DNA of 64,000 nt from Aquidulcibacter paucihalophilus (GCA_030285985.1 CP127384.1:868001-932000); one strand, 5' to 3'; shown: positions 17,991 through 28,722, counted from the stretch's first letter. Made by a program: numbers and translations. The notes: a model not told the origin generated them from the sequence alone.

Positions 17991-19010
17991 ATGAAACGCA
18001 TCCTCATCGCCGCCGCCGCGCTGTCGCTCGCGGTCATTCCCGCCTCTGTCTCCGCCTGGGGCAACACCGGCCACCGGCTGATCGGCATGGCGGCCGTGCG
18101 CGGCCTGCCCGATGAGCTGCCCGCCTTCCTGCGGACGCCCGGCGCGGCGGCCGAGGTCGGGGAACTGTCGCGCGAGCCGGACCGGACCAAGGGCGGCGGC
18201 CAGCCGCACGACCGCGAGCGCGACACGGCCCATTTCGTCGACATGCTGGACGACGGCCGCATCATGGTCGCCGGGGGACCGTCGATCGACGCCCTGCCGC
18301 GGCTGAAGTCGGAATATGACGCGGCCCTGATCGCGGCAGGCAGCGATGTCGATGACGCCGGCTATCTGCCCTACGCCATCATGGACGGCTATCAGCAGCT
18401 GGTGCGCGACTTCGCCACCTGGCGCGTGCTGAACGCCGCCGAGGCGCGCGAGCGTGATCCCGGCAAGCGCGCCTGGTACCGCGAGGACCGCCTCCGCCGC
18501 GAGGCCCTGATCCTGCGCGACATGGGCTATCTGGGCCACTACGTCGGCGACGGCTCGCAGCCGCACCACACGACCATCCACTACAACGGCTGGAACCGGG
18601 ACACGCCGAACCCCGAGGGCTTCACCACCTCGCGCCAGACCCACGGTGCCTTTGAAGGGGCCTTCACCAACCGGGTCGCTCGGCTGGACACGGTCGAGGC
18701 GGCCATGGCGGCGCCGGCGCTGGACGGCTTCGACCTGCGGGCCCGGGTGCCGGCCTATCTGCGGACAACCCTGGCCCAGGTGACGCCCTTCTATGTGCTG
18801 GAAAAGGCCGGCGGCTTCCGCGACAGCGACGAACGCGGCGGCGCGTTTGCCACGGCGCGACTGGCGGCCGGAGCCTCCGAGCTGCGCGACCTGTACATCC
18901 TCGCCTGGCGGGACTCGGCGGACGACGCGATCGGCTGGCCGGCGGTCAAGGTCAATGAGGTCGAGGCCGGCACCGCCGACCCGTGGCTGGCCATGTACGG
19001 CGAGGACTGA
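17991..19010 (+). CDS. Secreted S1/P1-family nuclease
   Basis: 339 residues. The signal peptide ends SVSA at residue 22, so the mature chain would begin with Trp23 (WGNTGH). An N-terminal Trp is required in this family because its amino group binds zinc. Other ligands are visible: His28, the His/Asp of AHFVD, and LGHYVGDGSQPHH with His, Asp and His. At the position of the last Asp ligand (family HxxxD) this protein has THGAFE, a Glu. The enzymes degrade single-stranded nucleic acid and have 3'-nucleotidase activity outside the cytoplasm, often for phosphate scavenging. The stop is immediately followed by the start of the sulfotransferase gene. Confidence 0.93.
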   Translation: MKRILIAAAALSLAVIPASVSAWGNTGHRLIGMAAVRGLPDELPAFLRTPGAAAEVGELSREPDRTKGGGQPHDRERDTAHFVDMLDDGRIMVAGGPSIDALPRLKSEYDAALIAAGSDVDDAGYLPYAIMDGYQQLVRDFATWRVLNAAEARERDPGKRAWYREDRLRREALILRDMGYLGHYVGDGSQPHHTTIHYNGWNRDTPNPEGFTTSRQTHGAFEGAFTNRVARLDTVEAAMAAPALDGFDLRARVPAYLRTTLAQVTPFYVLEKAGGFRDSDERGGAFATARLAAGASELRDLYILAWRDSADDAIGWPAVKVNEVEAGTADPWLAMYGED

Positions 19011-20465
19011 TTGGCCGATCCCGCCGAAGCCCTGATGGCCCTGGCCTCGCGGCTGCGCGCGGCGGGGCGGGCGGACGAGGCGGCGCAGGCCTATCGCCAG
19101 CTGCTGGCGATCCGTCCTGACCTGCCGGACAGCTGGTTCAACCTGGCCCTGATGGAGCGCCAGTCCGGGCGGTTCGAGGCGGCGCTGAACGCCTATGATG
19201 AGGCCTTGCGGCGGGGCGTCTCGGGGCCGGAAGAAGCGTGGCTGAACCGCGGCGTGATCCACGCCGACGATCTGGGACGGCCCGATCTGGCGCAGAAGGA
19301 TCTGGAGGCGGCCCTGGCCGTCGCGCCCGACTGGCTGCCGGCTCTGCTGAACCTTGGAAACCTGCACGAGGACATGGGGCGGCGCGAGGCGGCGGCGGAG
19401 GCCTACGGGCGGGCGCTGGCCGTGGTGCCGGGGCATCCGGTGGCGATGGCGCGGGCGGCGGGGCTGGCGCGGCTGACCGGGCCGGAGGACCCGGTGATCG
19501 CCGGGCTGCGGGCCGCGGTCGCTCAGCCGGGCCTGCACGTCGGCGACCGGGCGGAGCTGGGCTTCGCCCTCGGCCGCGCGCTGGATCAGGTCGGGGCGTA
19601 TGATGACGCCTTCGCCGCCTATGCCGCCGCCAATGCCGCCAGCCGCGCCACGGACCCCGAGGGCGCGCGCTACGACCGGGCGGCGCATGAGCGATACATC
19701 GACAGCCTGATCGCGGCCTTCCCCGGGCCCGCCGCCCCGGTTGCGGACGCCGGGACGGGACCGATCTTCATCTGCGGCCTGTTCCGGTCGGGCTCGACCC
19801 TCGTCGAGCAGATCCTCGCGGGGCACAGCCGGGTCACGGGCGGGGGCGAGCTGGGACTGGTCCCCGGACTGGCGCGGGCGATCGCCGGCTATCCGCAGGC
19901 CATGGCGACCGCCGACGCCGGCTCCGTCGCCCGGTTGAGAGACCTCTACCTCGGCGGGCTGAAGACGGCGCGGCCGGGCGCCGACGTGGTCACCGACAAA
20001 CGGCCCGACAATTTCCTGCACATCGGCCTGATCAAGGCGATGTTCCCGGGTGCCCGCATCGTCCACACGGTGCGCGAGCCGCTGGATGTGATCCTGTCCA
20101 ACTGGTTCCTGCACCTCGACCGGTCCATGGCCCATGCGCTGGACCTGGAGGACCTCGTCCACTGGCACGGCCAGTATGAGCGGCTGATGCGGCACTGGAA
20201 GGCGCTGTATCCCGACATTCTCGACCTGAACTACGACGCCCTGGTCGCCGACCCGCGTCCGGCGGTGGAGCGGCTGCTGGCGTTCTGCGGGCTCGACTGG
20301 GAAGAGACGGTGCTGGACTTCCACAAGGCCGCGGCCCCGGTTCGGACCGCCAGCGTCTGGCAGGTGCGGGAACCGCTGTACCAGCGGTCATCGGGGCGGT
20401 GGCGGAATTATGAGACGCATCTGGATGGGGTGCGGGCCGCGCTCGGAACCGCTAATCAGGCCTGA
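19011..20465 (+). CDS. TPR-sulfotransferase
   Basis: 484 residues from a TTG start directly after the nuclease stop; the ATG at 19035 is an alternative. Residues about 1-150 contain four TPR-like units (PDSWFNLALMERQSGRFEAA and similar). A PAPS-type sulfotransferase domain follows from about 250, with P-loop IFICGLFRSGSTLVEQIL and the 3'-phosphate motif RIVHTVREPLDVILSNWF. Such fusions transfer sulfuryl groups from PAPS to carbohydrates, lipids or peptides; the acceptor is unknown. It overlaps the downstream trmJ-like gene by one base. Confidence 0.93.
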   Translation: MADPAEALMALASRLRAAGRADEAAQAYRQLLAIRPDLPDSWFNLALMERQSGRFEAALNAYDEALRRGVSGPEEAWLNRGVIHADDLGRPDLAQKDLEAALAVAPDWLPALLNLGNLHEDMGRREAAAEAYGRALAVVPGHPVAMARAAGLARLTGPEDPVIAGLRAAVAQPGLHVGDRAELGFALGRALDQVGAYDDAFAAYAAANAASRATDPEGARYDRAAHERYIDSLIAAFPGPAAPVADAGTGPIFICGLFRSGSTLVEQILAGHSRVTGGGELGLVPGLARAIAGYPQAMATADAGSVARLRDLYLGGLKTARPGADVVTDKRPDNFLHIGLIKAMFPGARIVHTVREPLDVILSNWFLHLDRSMAHALDLEDLVHWHGQYERLMRHWKALYPDILDLNYDALVADPRPAVERLLAFCGLDWEETVLDFHKAAAPVRTASVWQVREPLYQRSSGRWRNYETHLDGVRAALGTANQA

Positions 20466-21238
20466 TGTCCGACCCCACCCCCCCCGTCATCATCCTCGAC
20501 AAGTCCCAGATGGCCGAGAACATCGGCGCTGTGGCGCGGGTGATGGCCAATTTCGGCCTGTCCGAGCTCCGGCTCGTCGCGCCGCGTGACGGCTGGCCCC
20601 AGGAGCGGGCCTGGGCCACGGCCTCGGGTGCCGACTGGGTGCTGGAGGGGATCCGGGTGTTTGACAGCGTCGCGGACGCCGTCGCCGATCTGAACACCGT
20701 CTTCGCCACCACCGCCCGGCCGCGCGAGACGCGCCAGCCCGTGCGCACGCCGCGCGAGGCGGCGCGGGTGCTGTACGACGACCGTGCCTCGGGCCTCGGC
20801 GTCGGCCTGCTGTTCGGCGGCGAGCGGGCCGGGCTGGAGACCACCGACATCGCCCTGTGCCAGGGCATCGTCACCATTCCGATCGATCCGAAGCACCAGA
20901 GCCTGAACCTGGCCCAGGCTGTGGCGATCAACGCCTATGAGTGGCGCACCCTGGTGCTGGACGCCCCGCCGCCGAATTTCCGCGAGGGCGAGCCGCCGGC
21001 GTCGGGCGCGCTGATGCTGGGGATGTACGAGCATCTGGAGAAGGAGCTGGACGCCGCCGGCTTCTTCCATCCGCCCGAGAAATTCCGCTCGATGAGCCAG
21101 AACCTGCGCGTCATGCTGGGCCGTAGCGCCTTTACCGATCAGGAGGTCGCGACATTCCGGGGGGTCATCACCGCCTTGTCGAAGGGGCGGGGGCGGGTGC
21201 TCGAACGTCTGGCCCGCCAGACCGCCGGGAAGGACTGA
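20465..21238 (+). CDS. trmJ: SpoU/TrmJ-type tRNA or rRNA 2'-O-methyltransferase
   Basis: 257 residues with the SPOUT motifs: motif 1 NIGAVARVMANFGLSELRLV, motif 2 GVGLLFGGERAGL and motif 3 IPIDPKHQSLNLAQAVAI, in a trefoil-knot domain filling about residues 8-165. The helical C-terminal extension (about 170-257) is typical of TrmJ, which methylates the ribose at tRNA position 32. The start codon shares one base with the preceding stop, implying translational coupling. Assignment to TrmJ rather than another SpoU protein rests on length and on that extension. Confidence 0.92.
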   Translation: MSDPTPPVIILDKSQMAENIGAVARVMANFGLSELRLVAPRDGWPQERAWATASGADWVLEGIRVFDSVADAVADLNTVFATTARPRETRQPVRTPREAARVLYDDRASGLGVGLLFGGERAGLETTDIALCQGIVTIPIDPKHQSLNLAQAVAINAYEWRTLVLDAPPPNFREGEPPASGALMLGMYEHLEKELDAAGFFHPPEKFRSMSQNLRVMLGRSAFTDQEVATFRGVITALSKGRGRVLERLARQTAGKD

Positions 21239-21246
21239 GCGGCACC

Positions 21247-22421
21247 ATGCTGGACCGGGCCTGTTCCATCGCCGACCTGCGGAGACTGGCGCGTCGCCGG
21301 CTGCCGGGGCCGATCTTCGACTATATCGACGGCGGCGCGGACGATGAGCAGGCGCTGGCGAACAACATGCGGGCCTTTTCCCGCTATGAGATCGTCCCGG
21401 ATGTCCTGACCGACGTCTCCGCGATCCGCACGAGCTCGACCCTGTTCGGCCAGCCGGCCGCCTGGCCGGTCATGCTGGCACCCACCGGCCTGACCCGCAT
21501 GTTCCACCCGGGGGCCGAGGGTGCGGTGGCGCGGGCCGCCTCCCGCCACGGCGTCGCCTACGCCCTGTCGACCATGGGCACGACACGGATCGAGGACTGG
21601 GCCGCCGACTTCGCCGGACCCCGGGTGTTCCAGATCTATGTCTTCAAGGACCGGGGTCTGACCGCCGAGTTTGTCGAGCGGTGCAAGGCGGCCGGCGTGC
21701 ACGGACTGGCCCTGACGGTCGACACGCCCGTGGCCGGTAACCGCGAGCGGGATCATCGCAACGGTCTGTCCCTGCCGCCCCGGCTGACGCCCGGCAGTAT
21801 CGCGAGCTTCGCCTGCCACCCCGTCTGGTCGCTGTCGGCCCTGACCGGGCGCAAGTTCGAGCTGGCCAATGTCAGCCACCGCGTCGACGGCCTGACGCGC
21901 GGCTCGATGAGCCTGTTCGACTATATTGGCGCACAGTTCGACCGGTCCCTGACCTGGAAGGATGTCGAGTGGCTGGCGTCCGTCTGGGGCGGACCGCTTT
22001 CGATCAAGGGGGTGATGACCCCCGAGGACGCGCGCCGCGCCATCGACAGCGGAGCCAGTGGGGTGATGCTGTCCAACCACGGCGGTCGCCAGCTGGACGA
22101 GGCGCCGGCACCGGTCGACCAGATCAGGGCGGTCCGCGATGCGCTGGGCGATGCGCCGGAGATCATCTGCGACGGCGGCATCCGGCGCGGCGCCGATGTG
22201 GTCAAGGCCCTGGCGCTGGGCGCCGACGGCGTGTCGATCGGCCGGCCCTATCTCTACGGTCTGGCGGCGGGCGGCGAGGCGGGGGTGGACCGCGCCCTGA
22301 CCCTGTTGCGCGCCGAATTCGAACGCGCGCTGGCCCTGTCCGGAATCAACGACATCGCCGCCATCCAGTCCCGCCATGTGCGGTCCGCCGCCTATCCGTC
22401 CCCGAATGCCAGGAGCCCCGA

Positions 22422-22425
<4 letters not shown>
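21247..22425 (+). CDS. FMN-dependent alpha-hydroxy-acid oxidase/dehydrogenase (LldD-like)
   Basis: 392 residues of the glycolate oxidase/L-lactate dehydrogenase TIM-barrel family. The N-terminal [14 protein letters not shown] is the family signature. FQIYVFKDR and [14 protein letters not shown] line the substrate and flavin site. The catalytic His278 is in [10 protein letters not shown]. The FMN phosphate site is [19 protein letters not shown] with [13 protein letters not shown]. It oxidises a 2-hydroxy acid to the 2-keto acid, probably at the inner membrane. It lies four bases into frmA, so it may be part of the same unit. The exact substrate is undetermined. Confidence 0.93.
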
Positions 22426-23528
<1,103 letters not shown>

Positions 23529-23589
23529 AGGCTTGCGTCGCTGAGATAGTTGTTTAAAAAAACTGTCTTGGAGTCAGGAGAGGCCAGCC

Positions 23590-23973
23590 ATGTTCACCCA
23601 CATCACCGTCGGCGCGAACGACATCGAGGCGTCGCGGAAATTCTATGACGCGGCGCTCGGCGCGTTGGGACACGAGCCGGGGCAGGGGCCCGATCCCAAG
23701 GGCCGCTACTGGTGGCGCACCCGCATGGGGGCCTTCGCGGTCGGCAAGCCGATCGACGGCGAGCCCGCCTGTCACGCCAATGGCGGCACCATCGGCTTCG
23801 GGGCGAAGTCTGCGGAGATGGTCCAGGCGTTTTATGATGCGGGCGTCGCGGCGGGCGGCAAGGCCATCGAGGATCCGCCCGGCGAGCGTACCGGCCCGTT
23901 CGGCACGCTGAACCTGGCCTATCTGCGCGACCCCTCGGGCAACAAGGTCTGCGCGCTGTACCGGGTCGGATAG
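23590..23973 (+). CDS. VOC-family (glyoxalase-like) protein
   Basis: A 127-residue single-module vicinal-oxygen-chelate protein. HITVGANDIEASRKFYDAAL at the N-terminus carries the first metal-ligand position (His4), and the C-terminal NLAYLRDPSGNKVCALY carries the last strand. Ribosome binding is by GGAGAGG. It lies between frmA and the S-formylglutathione hydrolase gene. Members of this family act as lyases, dioxygenases or binding proteins; a link to aldehyde metabolism is suggested only by the operon. Confidence 0.9.
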   Translation: MFTHITVGANDIEASRKFYDAALGALGHEPGQGPDPKGRYWWRTRMGAFAVGKPIDGEPACHANGGTIGFGAKSAEMVQAFYDAGVAAGGKAIEDPPGERTGPFGTLNLAYLRDPSGNKVCALYRVG

Positions 23974-24006
23974 CCCCGGAGCGCCGCGAGGTGTTATGCG
24001 GGCGGC

Positions 24007-24843
24007 ATGGAAACCCTCAAAACCCATGCCGTCCACGGCGGCACGCTGCGCTATCTGAAGCATGACAGCGCCACGACCGGCACGCCCATGACCCTGTCGG
24101 TCTTCGTGCCGGCGGGGGAGGGGCCTTTTCCGGTGCTGATCTGGCTGTCGGGCCTGACCTGCACCGAGGACAATTTCACCACCAAGGCCGGGGCCTATGC
24201 GGCGGCGGCCGAGCACGGGGTGATCATCGTCGCGCCCGACACCTCGCCGCGCGGGGAAGGTGTGGCCGACGATCCGGCCTATGACCTCGGTCAGGGGGCA
24301 GGCTTCTATGTCGATGCGACCGAGGCGCCCTGGGCACCGCATTTCCGCATGGAGACCTATGTCGTCGAGGAACTGATCGGGCTGGTTGACGCGGAATTCC
24401 CGACAACAAAGACGCGATCGATCAGCGGCCATTCGATGGGCGGGCACGGGGCGCTGACGCTGGCGCTGCGGCATCCGCACCTGTTCCGGTCCGTCTCGGC
24501 CTTTGCGCCCATCTCTTCGCCGACGCGCTGTCCGTGGGGCGAAAAGGCCTTCACCGCCTATCTGGGCCCGGAACGCGAGGCGTGGGAAGCGCATGACGCG
24601 GCGCGGCTGATCGAGACCGGGATCGGCGAGGGCTGCTACGATGATATCCTGATCGACCAGGGCGACGCCGACCCGTTCCAGGTGGAACAGCTGAAGCCCG
24701 AACTGCTGGTTGCCGCGGGCCAGGCGGCGGGGCAGACGATCACCCTGCGGATGCAGCCGGGGTACGACCACTCCTACTTCTTTATGGCGAGCTTTATCGC
24801 GGATCACGTGGCATTCCACGCCCGGCGGCTGAAAGGACCCTGA
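24007..24843 (+). CDS. fghA: S-formylglutathione hydrolase
   Basis: A 278-residue esterase-D-type alpha/beta hydrolase. The segment LSGLTCTEDNF is diagnostic for S-formylglutathione hydrolases. Nucleophile Ser143 lies in SGHSMGGHG, the catalytic Asp is in DQGDADPF and the His is in GYDHSYFFM. It splits S-formylglutathione to formate and glutathione, the second step after FrmA. It is followed after five bases by another hydrolase gene. Confidence 0.96.
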   Translation: METLKTHAVHGGTLRYLKHDSATTGTPMTLSVFVPAGEGPFPVLIWLSGLTCTEDNFTTKAGAYAAAAEHGVIIVAPDTSPRGEGVADDPAYDLGQGAGFYVDATEAPWAPHFRMETYVVEELIGLVDAEFPTTKTRSISGHSMGGHGALTLALRHPHLFRSVSAFAPISSPTRCPWGEKAFTAYLGPEREAWEAHDAARLIETGIGEGCYDDILIDQGDADPFQVEQLKPELLVAAGQAAGQTITLRMQPGYDHSYFFMASFIADHVAFHARRLKGP

Positions 24844-24848
24844 TCACC

Positions 24849-25994
24849 ATGACCGTTCTGGCCGCCGCATTGGCATTCGGGCTGCAACTGCCTGCGCCGG
24901 CACCGGTTCTGGACGCCGCGCCTTTCGAGGTGCCCTCGGCCGACGGTTATATGATCCAGGGCGAGGCGGATCGGCCCGCAGGGGCGGCGCGAGGTGTCGT
25001 GATCATGGTCGCCGGGACCGGCGTCTTCACCCGCGATGTCGGCTTCGGCCGGTCCGGTACGCCGGGCGACCGCATCTTCCTGGACCTCGCCGGGCGGTTC
25101 AACCAACGCGGCATGGCGGTGGTCCGCTTCGACCGGCGTGGCGCCCGCTACGGGGTGCCCCGTGAAGAGCGGACGGACAAGGCCGTTGCGCCGACGGCGA
25201 CCCCCGAGAACCTCAGCCAGGATGTCGAGGCCCTGTACGACTGGACCCGGTCCGAGCTGGGCCTCGGTGCGCACTGCGTGGTCCTGTTCGGCCATTCGGA
25301 AGGTACCGTCCACATCGCCGGGCTGGCGGAGCGTGGCGCGGCGCCGCCGGACCTGGTCATCGGCATGGGCGGGCTGCTGGAGAGCAAGGCGTCCGTCGTT
25401 CGCTGGCAGTCCGTGGACCGGGTGCCTGAGGCCTTGCTGATGATGGATGGCGACGGCGACGGGGTGGTCACCGATGCGGAGATCCGCGCCGATTTCCGCA
25501 ACACGCCGGCGGGCGTCTTTGAGGACCCCGCCCCTCTGCTGGATCCGGACGGGCACTGGACCACGGCGGACATCGCCGGCTTCCGCGCCGAACAGGCCGC
25601 TCTCTTTGCCCAGGAAACCGCGGACCTGGTCAACCATGCCGACGACGCGCCCTACCCGGACGCCGAGGAGCCTCTTGCCAGCTGGCGCTGGTGGAAGTCC
25701 TGGTTCCTCGACGACACGCCCAACGCCGTCCGGTTTTCGCGCTGGCCCTCGCCCCTGATCTTCCACTACGGCTCGAGGGACTCGCAGGTGCGCGAAGACC
25801 GTCAACGTGCGGCAGCGGCGGGCGTTTTGCCGGCCGGTCAGGTGACATTCGTTTCGCATCCGGACCGGGGCCACGCGCTCGGGTCCGACGTGCTTCTGGG
25901 ACCGATCGACCCGGAGATCGCCGACCAGATCGCAGACCAGGCTTCGGCAGCATGCCCGGCCGCTTCTTCAGGACGAGACCATGAGCCAGGCTGA
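24849..25994 (+). CDS. Alpha/beta hydrolase with an embedded EF-hand loop
   Basis: 381 residues. The nucleophile elbow LFGHSEGTV puts the catalytic serine at residue 150. Upstream elements VIMVAGTGVFTRDVG and RFDRRGAR match serine hydrolases of the YqiA/BAAT-like group, and a C-terminal PDRGH supplies the His. Residues 200-211 form a textbook EF-hand loop (DGDGDGVVTDAE: Asp at 1, 3 and 5, Gly 6, Val 8, Glu 12). An acidic insertion follows. The N-terminus looks like a signal or anchor, which would put the calcium site outside the cytoplasm. It is five bases after fghA and overlaps the next small gene. The substrate is unknown. Confidence 0.88.
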   Translation: MTVLAAALAFGLQLPAPAPVLDAAPFEVPSADGYMIQGEADRPAGAARGVVIMVAGTGVFTRDVGFGRSGTPGDRIFLDLAGRFNQRGMAVVRFDRRGARYGVPREERTDKAVAPTATPENLSQDVEALYDWTRSELGLGAHCVVLFGHSEGTVHIAGLAERGAAPPDLVIGMGGLLESKASVVRWQSVDRVPEALLMMDGDGDGVVTDAEIRADFRNTPAGVFEDPAPLLDPDGHWTTADIAGFRAEQAALFAQETADLVNHADDAPYPDAEEPLASWRWWKSWFLDDTPNAVRFSRWPSPLIFHYGSRDSQVREDRQRAAAAGVLPAGQVTFVSHPDRGHALGSDVLLGPIDPEIADQIADQASAACPAASSGRDHEPG

Positions 25995-26211
25995 CTACGA
26001 TCCCATGTTCGCTGCCCTGTGCAAGGAGGTCGGCTTCTGCCTGCACCCCAAGGGGGAGAAGCGGGTGCTGGAGGCCATACCGAACGGGCTGGATGCCGCG
26101 ACGCGGGCGGTGTTCGACGCCGAGGGCGTGGATTTCGCCTCGGCCACGGGTGATCTGCGTCGCGCGGTGCGGGATTGCCTGAAGGCCAATCTGCCGGGGG
26201 CGGGCGGATAG
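25981..26211 (+). CDS. Small hypothetical protein
   Basis: 76 residues, overlapping the end of the EF-hand hydrolase gene by 14 bases. Two Cys near the N-terminus (CKEVGFC) and a C-terminal Cys suggest possible metal or redox use. It is otherwise helical, with no recognised family. Position and codon use support a real gene. Confidence 0.65.
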   Translation: MSQADYDPMFAALCKEVGFCLHPKGEKRVLEAIPNGLDAATRAVFDAEGVDFASATGDLRRAVRDCLKANLPGAGG

Positions 26212-26300
26212 CCGCAGGAACGAAATCCCCCGGCCTGGCTTGGGTTGGGTGAACGGGCGCCTAGATAGGGGCGGACCGAACTGATCGAAGGAGCCGTCCG

Positions 26301-26915
26301 ATGGCCTTTACGCTTCCGCCTCTCCCCTACGCCCATGACGCGCTGGAACCCGCGATCGACCGGGAGACGATGAAGTTCCACCACGGCAAACACCATCAGG
26401 CCTATGTCGACAATCTGAACAAGGCGGTCGACGCGGACCCGGCGCTGCGCGGCCAGTCGATGGACGAGATGTTCGCCGCCATGTCGACCCTGCCGAAGGC
26501 GGTGCGCAACAACGCCGGCGGCCACTGGAACCACAGCCTGTTCTGGAAGCTGCTGGCACCGTCGGGCAAGACCGGCCGGCCGTCGCCTGAACTGGCCGCC
26601 GCCATCGACCGCGACCTCGGCGGTATGGACAGGTTCAAGGACGCCTTCAACGCCGCCGGCGCGGGCCAGTTCGGCTCCGGCTGGGCCTGGCTGATCGTGC
26701 AGGACGGCAAGCTGAAGGTCACCTCGACGCCGAACCAGGACAATCCGCTGATGGACGTGGCCGAGGACAAGGGCGCCGTGGTTCTGGCCGCCGACGTCTG
26801 GGAGCACGCCTATTATCTGAAATACCAGAACCGCCGGGCCGACTATCTCAAGGCCTTCTGGTCGGTGGTGAACTGGAACAAGGCCAACGAGCTGTTCGCG
26901 GCCGCCACGACCTGA
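26301..26915 (+). CDS. sodB: Superoxide dismutase [Fe/Mn]
   Basis: 204 residues. It has the N-terminal PYAHDALEPAID and metal ligands His (KFHHGKHHQAYV), His (GGHWNHSLFW), and Asp and His in DVWEHAYYLKYQNRR. It converts superoxide to hydrogen peroxide and oxygen in the cytoplasm. Whether Fe or Mn is preferred cannot be told by eye. The start follows GAAGGAG. It appears to be monocistronic. Confidence 0.97.
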   Translation: MAFTLPPLPYAHDALEPAIDRETMKFHHGKHHQAYVDNLNKAVDADPALRGQSMDEMFAAMSTLPKAVRNNAGGHWNHSLFWKLLAPSGKTGRPSPELAAAIDRDLGGMDRFKDAFNAAGAGQFGSGWAWLIVQDGKLKVTSTPNQDNPLMDVAEDKGAVVLAADVWEHAYYLKYQNRRADYLKAFWSVVNWNKANELFAAATT

Positions 26916-26993
26916 GGCCTTGGCGCGGGCGGTCCTGGCCCCCAGATGCAGCGTGACCGTTCGGGCCCGGCCCGACCTCCGGGAGCCCGACCG

Positions 26994-27929
26994 ATGAACA
27001 TCCACGCCCGCCTCGCCGCCGCCAGCCTGGCCCTGACCCTGTTTGGCGCGGCCTGTTCGCCCGAAACGGACAAGGCGGCCGGGCCGGCACCGGCTGTCGC
27101 CGCCAGCCGTGACGTGCACGCCTTCCGTATCGGCGCGCTGGAGGCGGTTGCGCTGCGGGACGGCGCGATCGCCCTGCCGAACACCGCGGCCGGCAGTCCG
27201 TGGGCCGACACAGCCGCGGTGACGACCCTGCTGACGGGTGCCGGTCAGGCCGGCGATGTAATACCTCTGTCGGTCCAGCCGCTGCTGGTGCGCGACGGCG
27301 ACAGGCTGGTCCTGATCGATACAGGTGCGGGCGGGCGGATGGGCACGCAGAACCAGCTGGTGGCGTCCTTGCGGGCGGCCGGCGTCGATCCGACCACGGT
27401 CACAGACGTCCTGATCTCGCATGCCCACGGCGACCATGTCGGCGGACTGGTCGGGGCCGATGGCTCGCTGACCTTCCCGGGAGCCGTCATCCACGTCAGC
27501 GCGCCCGAGTGGGACTATATGAAAGCCGGTGCGGCCCAGGCGGGGGAGGCGGCACTGCTGACGGCGGTAACGCCGAGGGTCCGGCCGTTCGCGCCGGGAA
27601 CCCAGGTCACGCCCTCGATCAAGGCCGTGGCGCTGGACGGCCATACGCCCGGACATACCGGCTATGAGATCGTCTCGGGGACGGACCGCCTGCTCTATAT
27701 CGGCGACGCCATGCACAGCTCGGTGATTTCCGTTCAGCGGCCTGAATGGGTCAATGGCTGGGACACCGACAGCGCCGCCGGCATCGCAACACGGCAGGGC
27801 CTGCTGGAGCGCGGCGCCTCCCGGTCGTTGCGGATCTACGCCCCCCACTTCCCCTTCCCGGGCCTCGGCCGGTTCCAGCGCCGGGACGACGGCTTCGTCT
27901 GGGTTCCGGAAACCACCGCCCAGCCTTGA
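26994..27929 (+). CDS. Metallo-beta-lactamase-fold lipoprotein
   Basis: 311 residues from the ATG at 26994. The signal ends in the lipobox-like GAAC, so the protein is probably lipid-anchored in the periplasm. MBL-fold zinc ligands are visible: SHAHGDHVGG (HxHxDH), the His of DGHTPGHTGYEI, and YIGDAMHS with the bridging Asp. Family members include lactonases, hydrolases and true beta-lactamases; the two sequence blocks LIDTGAGG and DVLISHAHGDH resemble the quorum-lactonase/hydrolase branch. The substrate is not determinable. Confidence 0.92.
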   Translation: MNIHARLAAASLALTLFGAACSPETDKAAGPAPAVAASRDVHAFRIGALEAVALRDGAIALPNTAAGSPWADTAAVTTLLTGAGQAGDVIPLSVQPLLVRDGDRLVLIDTGAGGRMGTQNQLVASLRAAGVDPTTVTDVLISHAHGDHVGGLVGADGSLTFPGAVIHVSAPEWDYMKAGAAQAGEAALLTAVTPRVRPFAPGTQVTPSIKAVALDGHTPGHTGYEIVSGTDRLLYIGDAMHSSVISVQRPEWVNGWDTDSAAGIATRQGLLERGASRSLRIYAPHFPFPGLGRFQRRDDGFVWVPETTAQP

Positions 27930-28078
27930 CGGATGGGCCCGACCCCGTCATAAGCGCGCCCTTCACGCCGTCGGGCTTGCCCGTCTGCGCGAACCACTAC
28001 GGACGATGCGTGGACCGCCGTTGAGATCGTCTCTCCAGTTGGGGAGGGACCGGGCCGCATCACGAAGAAGAGTGACAC

Positions 28079-28696
28079 ATGTCCAAGCGCCATAGCGCCA
28101 AGTACAAACTCGACCGGGTCATGGGTGAAAACCTGTGGGGTCGCGCCAAGTCCCCCGTCAACAAACGCTCGTATGGCCCCGGCCAGCATGGCCAGCGTCG
28201 CAAGCAGAAGGTCTCTGACTTCGGCCTGCAGCTGAAGGCCAAGCAGAAGCTGAAGGGCTACTACGGCAACATCACCGAGAAGCAGTTCGCCGCGACCTAC
28301 GAGGAAGCCTCGCGTCGCAAGGGCAACAGCTCGGAGAACCTGATCGGCCTGCTGGAGTCGCGCCTCGACGCCCTGGTCTATCGCGCCAAATTCACCCCGA
28401 CCGTCTGGTCCGCCCGTCAGTTCGTCAGCCACGGCCACGTGACGGTGAACGGCAAGAAGGTCGACATCGCGTCGTACCGTCTGAAGGTCGGGGACGTCGT
28501 CGAGGTCAAGGAAAAGTCCCGCAACATGGCGCTGGTGCTCGAAGCCCAGCAGTCGTCGGAACGCGACATCCCCGACTACATCGAAATCGGCGACCGCGGC
28601 TTCTCGGTCCGCTTCGTCCGCGTGCCGGAACTGGCCGACGTGCCGTTCCCGGTGAAGATGGAGCCGAACCTGGTCGTGGAATACTATTCCTCGTAA
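28079..28696 (+). CDS. rpsD: 30S ribosomal protein S4
   Basis: 205 residues. The [13 protein letters not shown] start, the S4 RNA-binding domain [36 protein letters not shown] and a C-terminal VVEYYSS are diagnostic. S4 nucleates assembly of the small subunit on 16S rRNA. It stands as a single gene here, outside the alpha operon, as in many alphaproteobacteria. A 149-base leader precedes it and a strong terminator follows. Confidence 0.98.
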   Translation: MSKRHSAKYKLDRVMGENLWGRAKSPVNKRSYGPGQHGQRRKQKVSDFGLQLKAKQKLKGYYGNITEKQFAATYEEASRRKGNSSENLIGLLESRLDALVYRAKFTPTVWSARQFVSHGHVTVNGKKVDIASYRLKVGDVVEVKEKSRNMALVLEAQQSSERDIPDYIEIGDRGFSVRFVRVPELADVPFPVKMEPNLVVEYYSS

Positions 28697-28722
28697 GGTT
28701 GGTACGAACCGCAGACTTTCTG

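Noticed and set aside
17838..20324. 828-codon minus-strand frame opposite the P1 nuclease and sulfotransferase genes
   Set aside because: Mirror of two well-recognised genes; the product has only Arg/Gly/Pro/Val-rich composition with no family signature.
26217..26241. EcfG-type promoter upstream of sodB
   Set aside because: GGAAC is present but the downstream element is GCTT rather than CGTT; too weak to claim.
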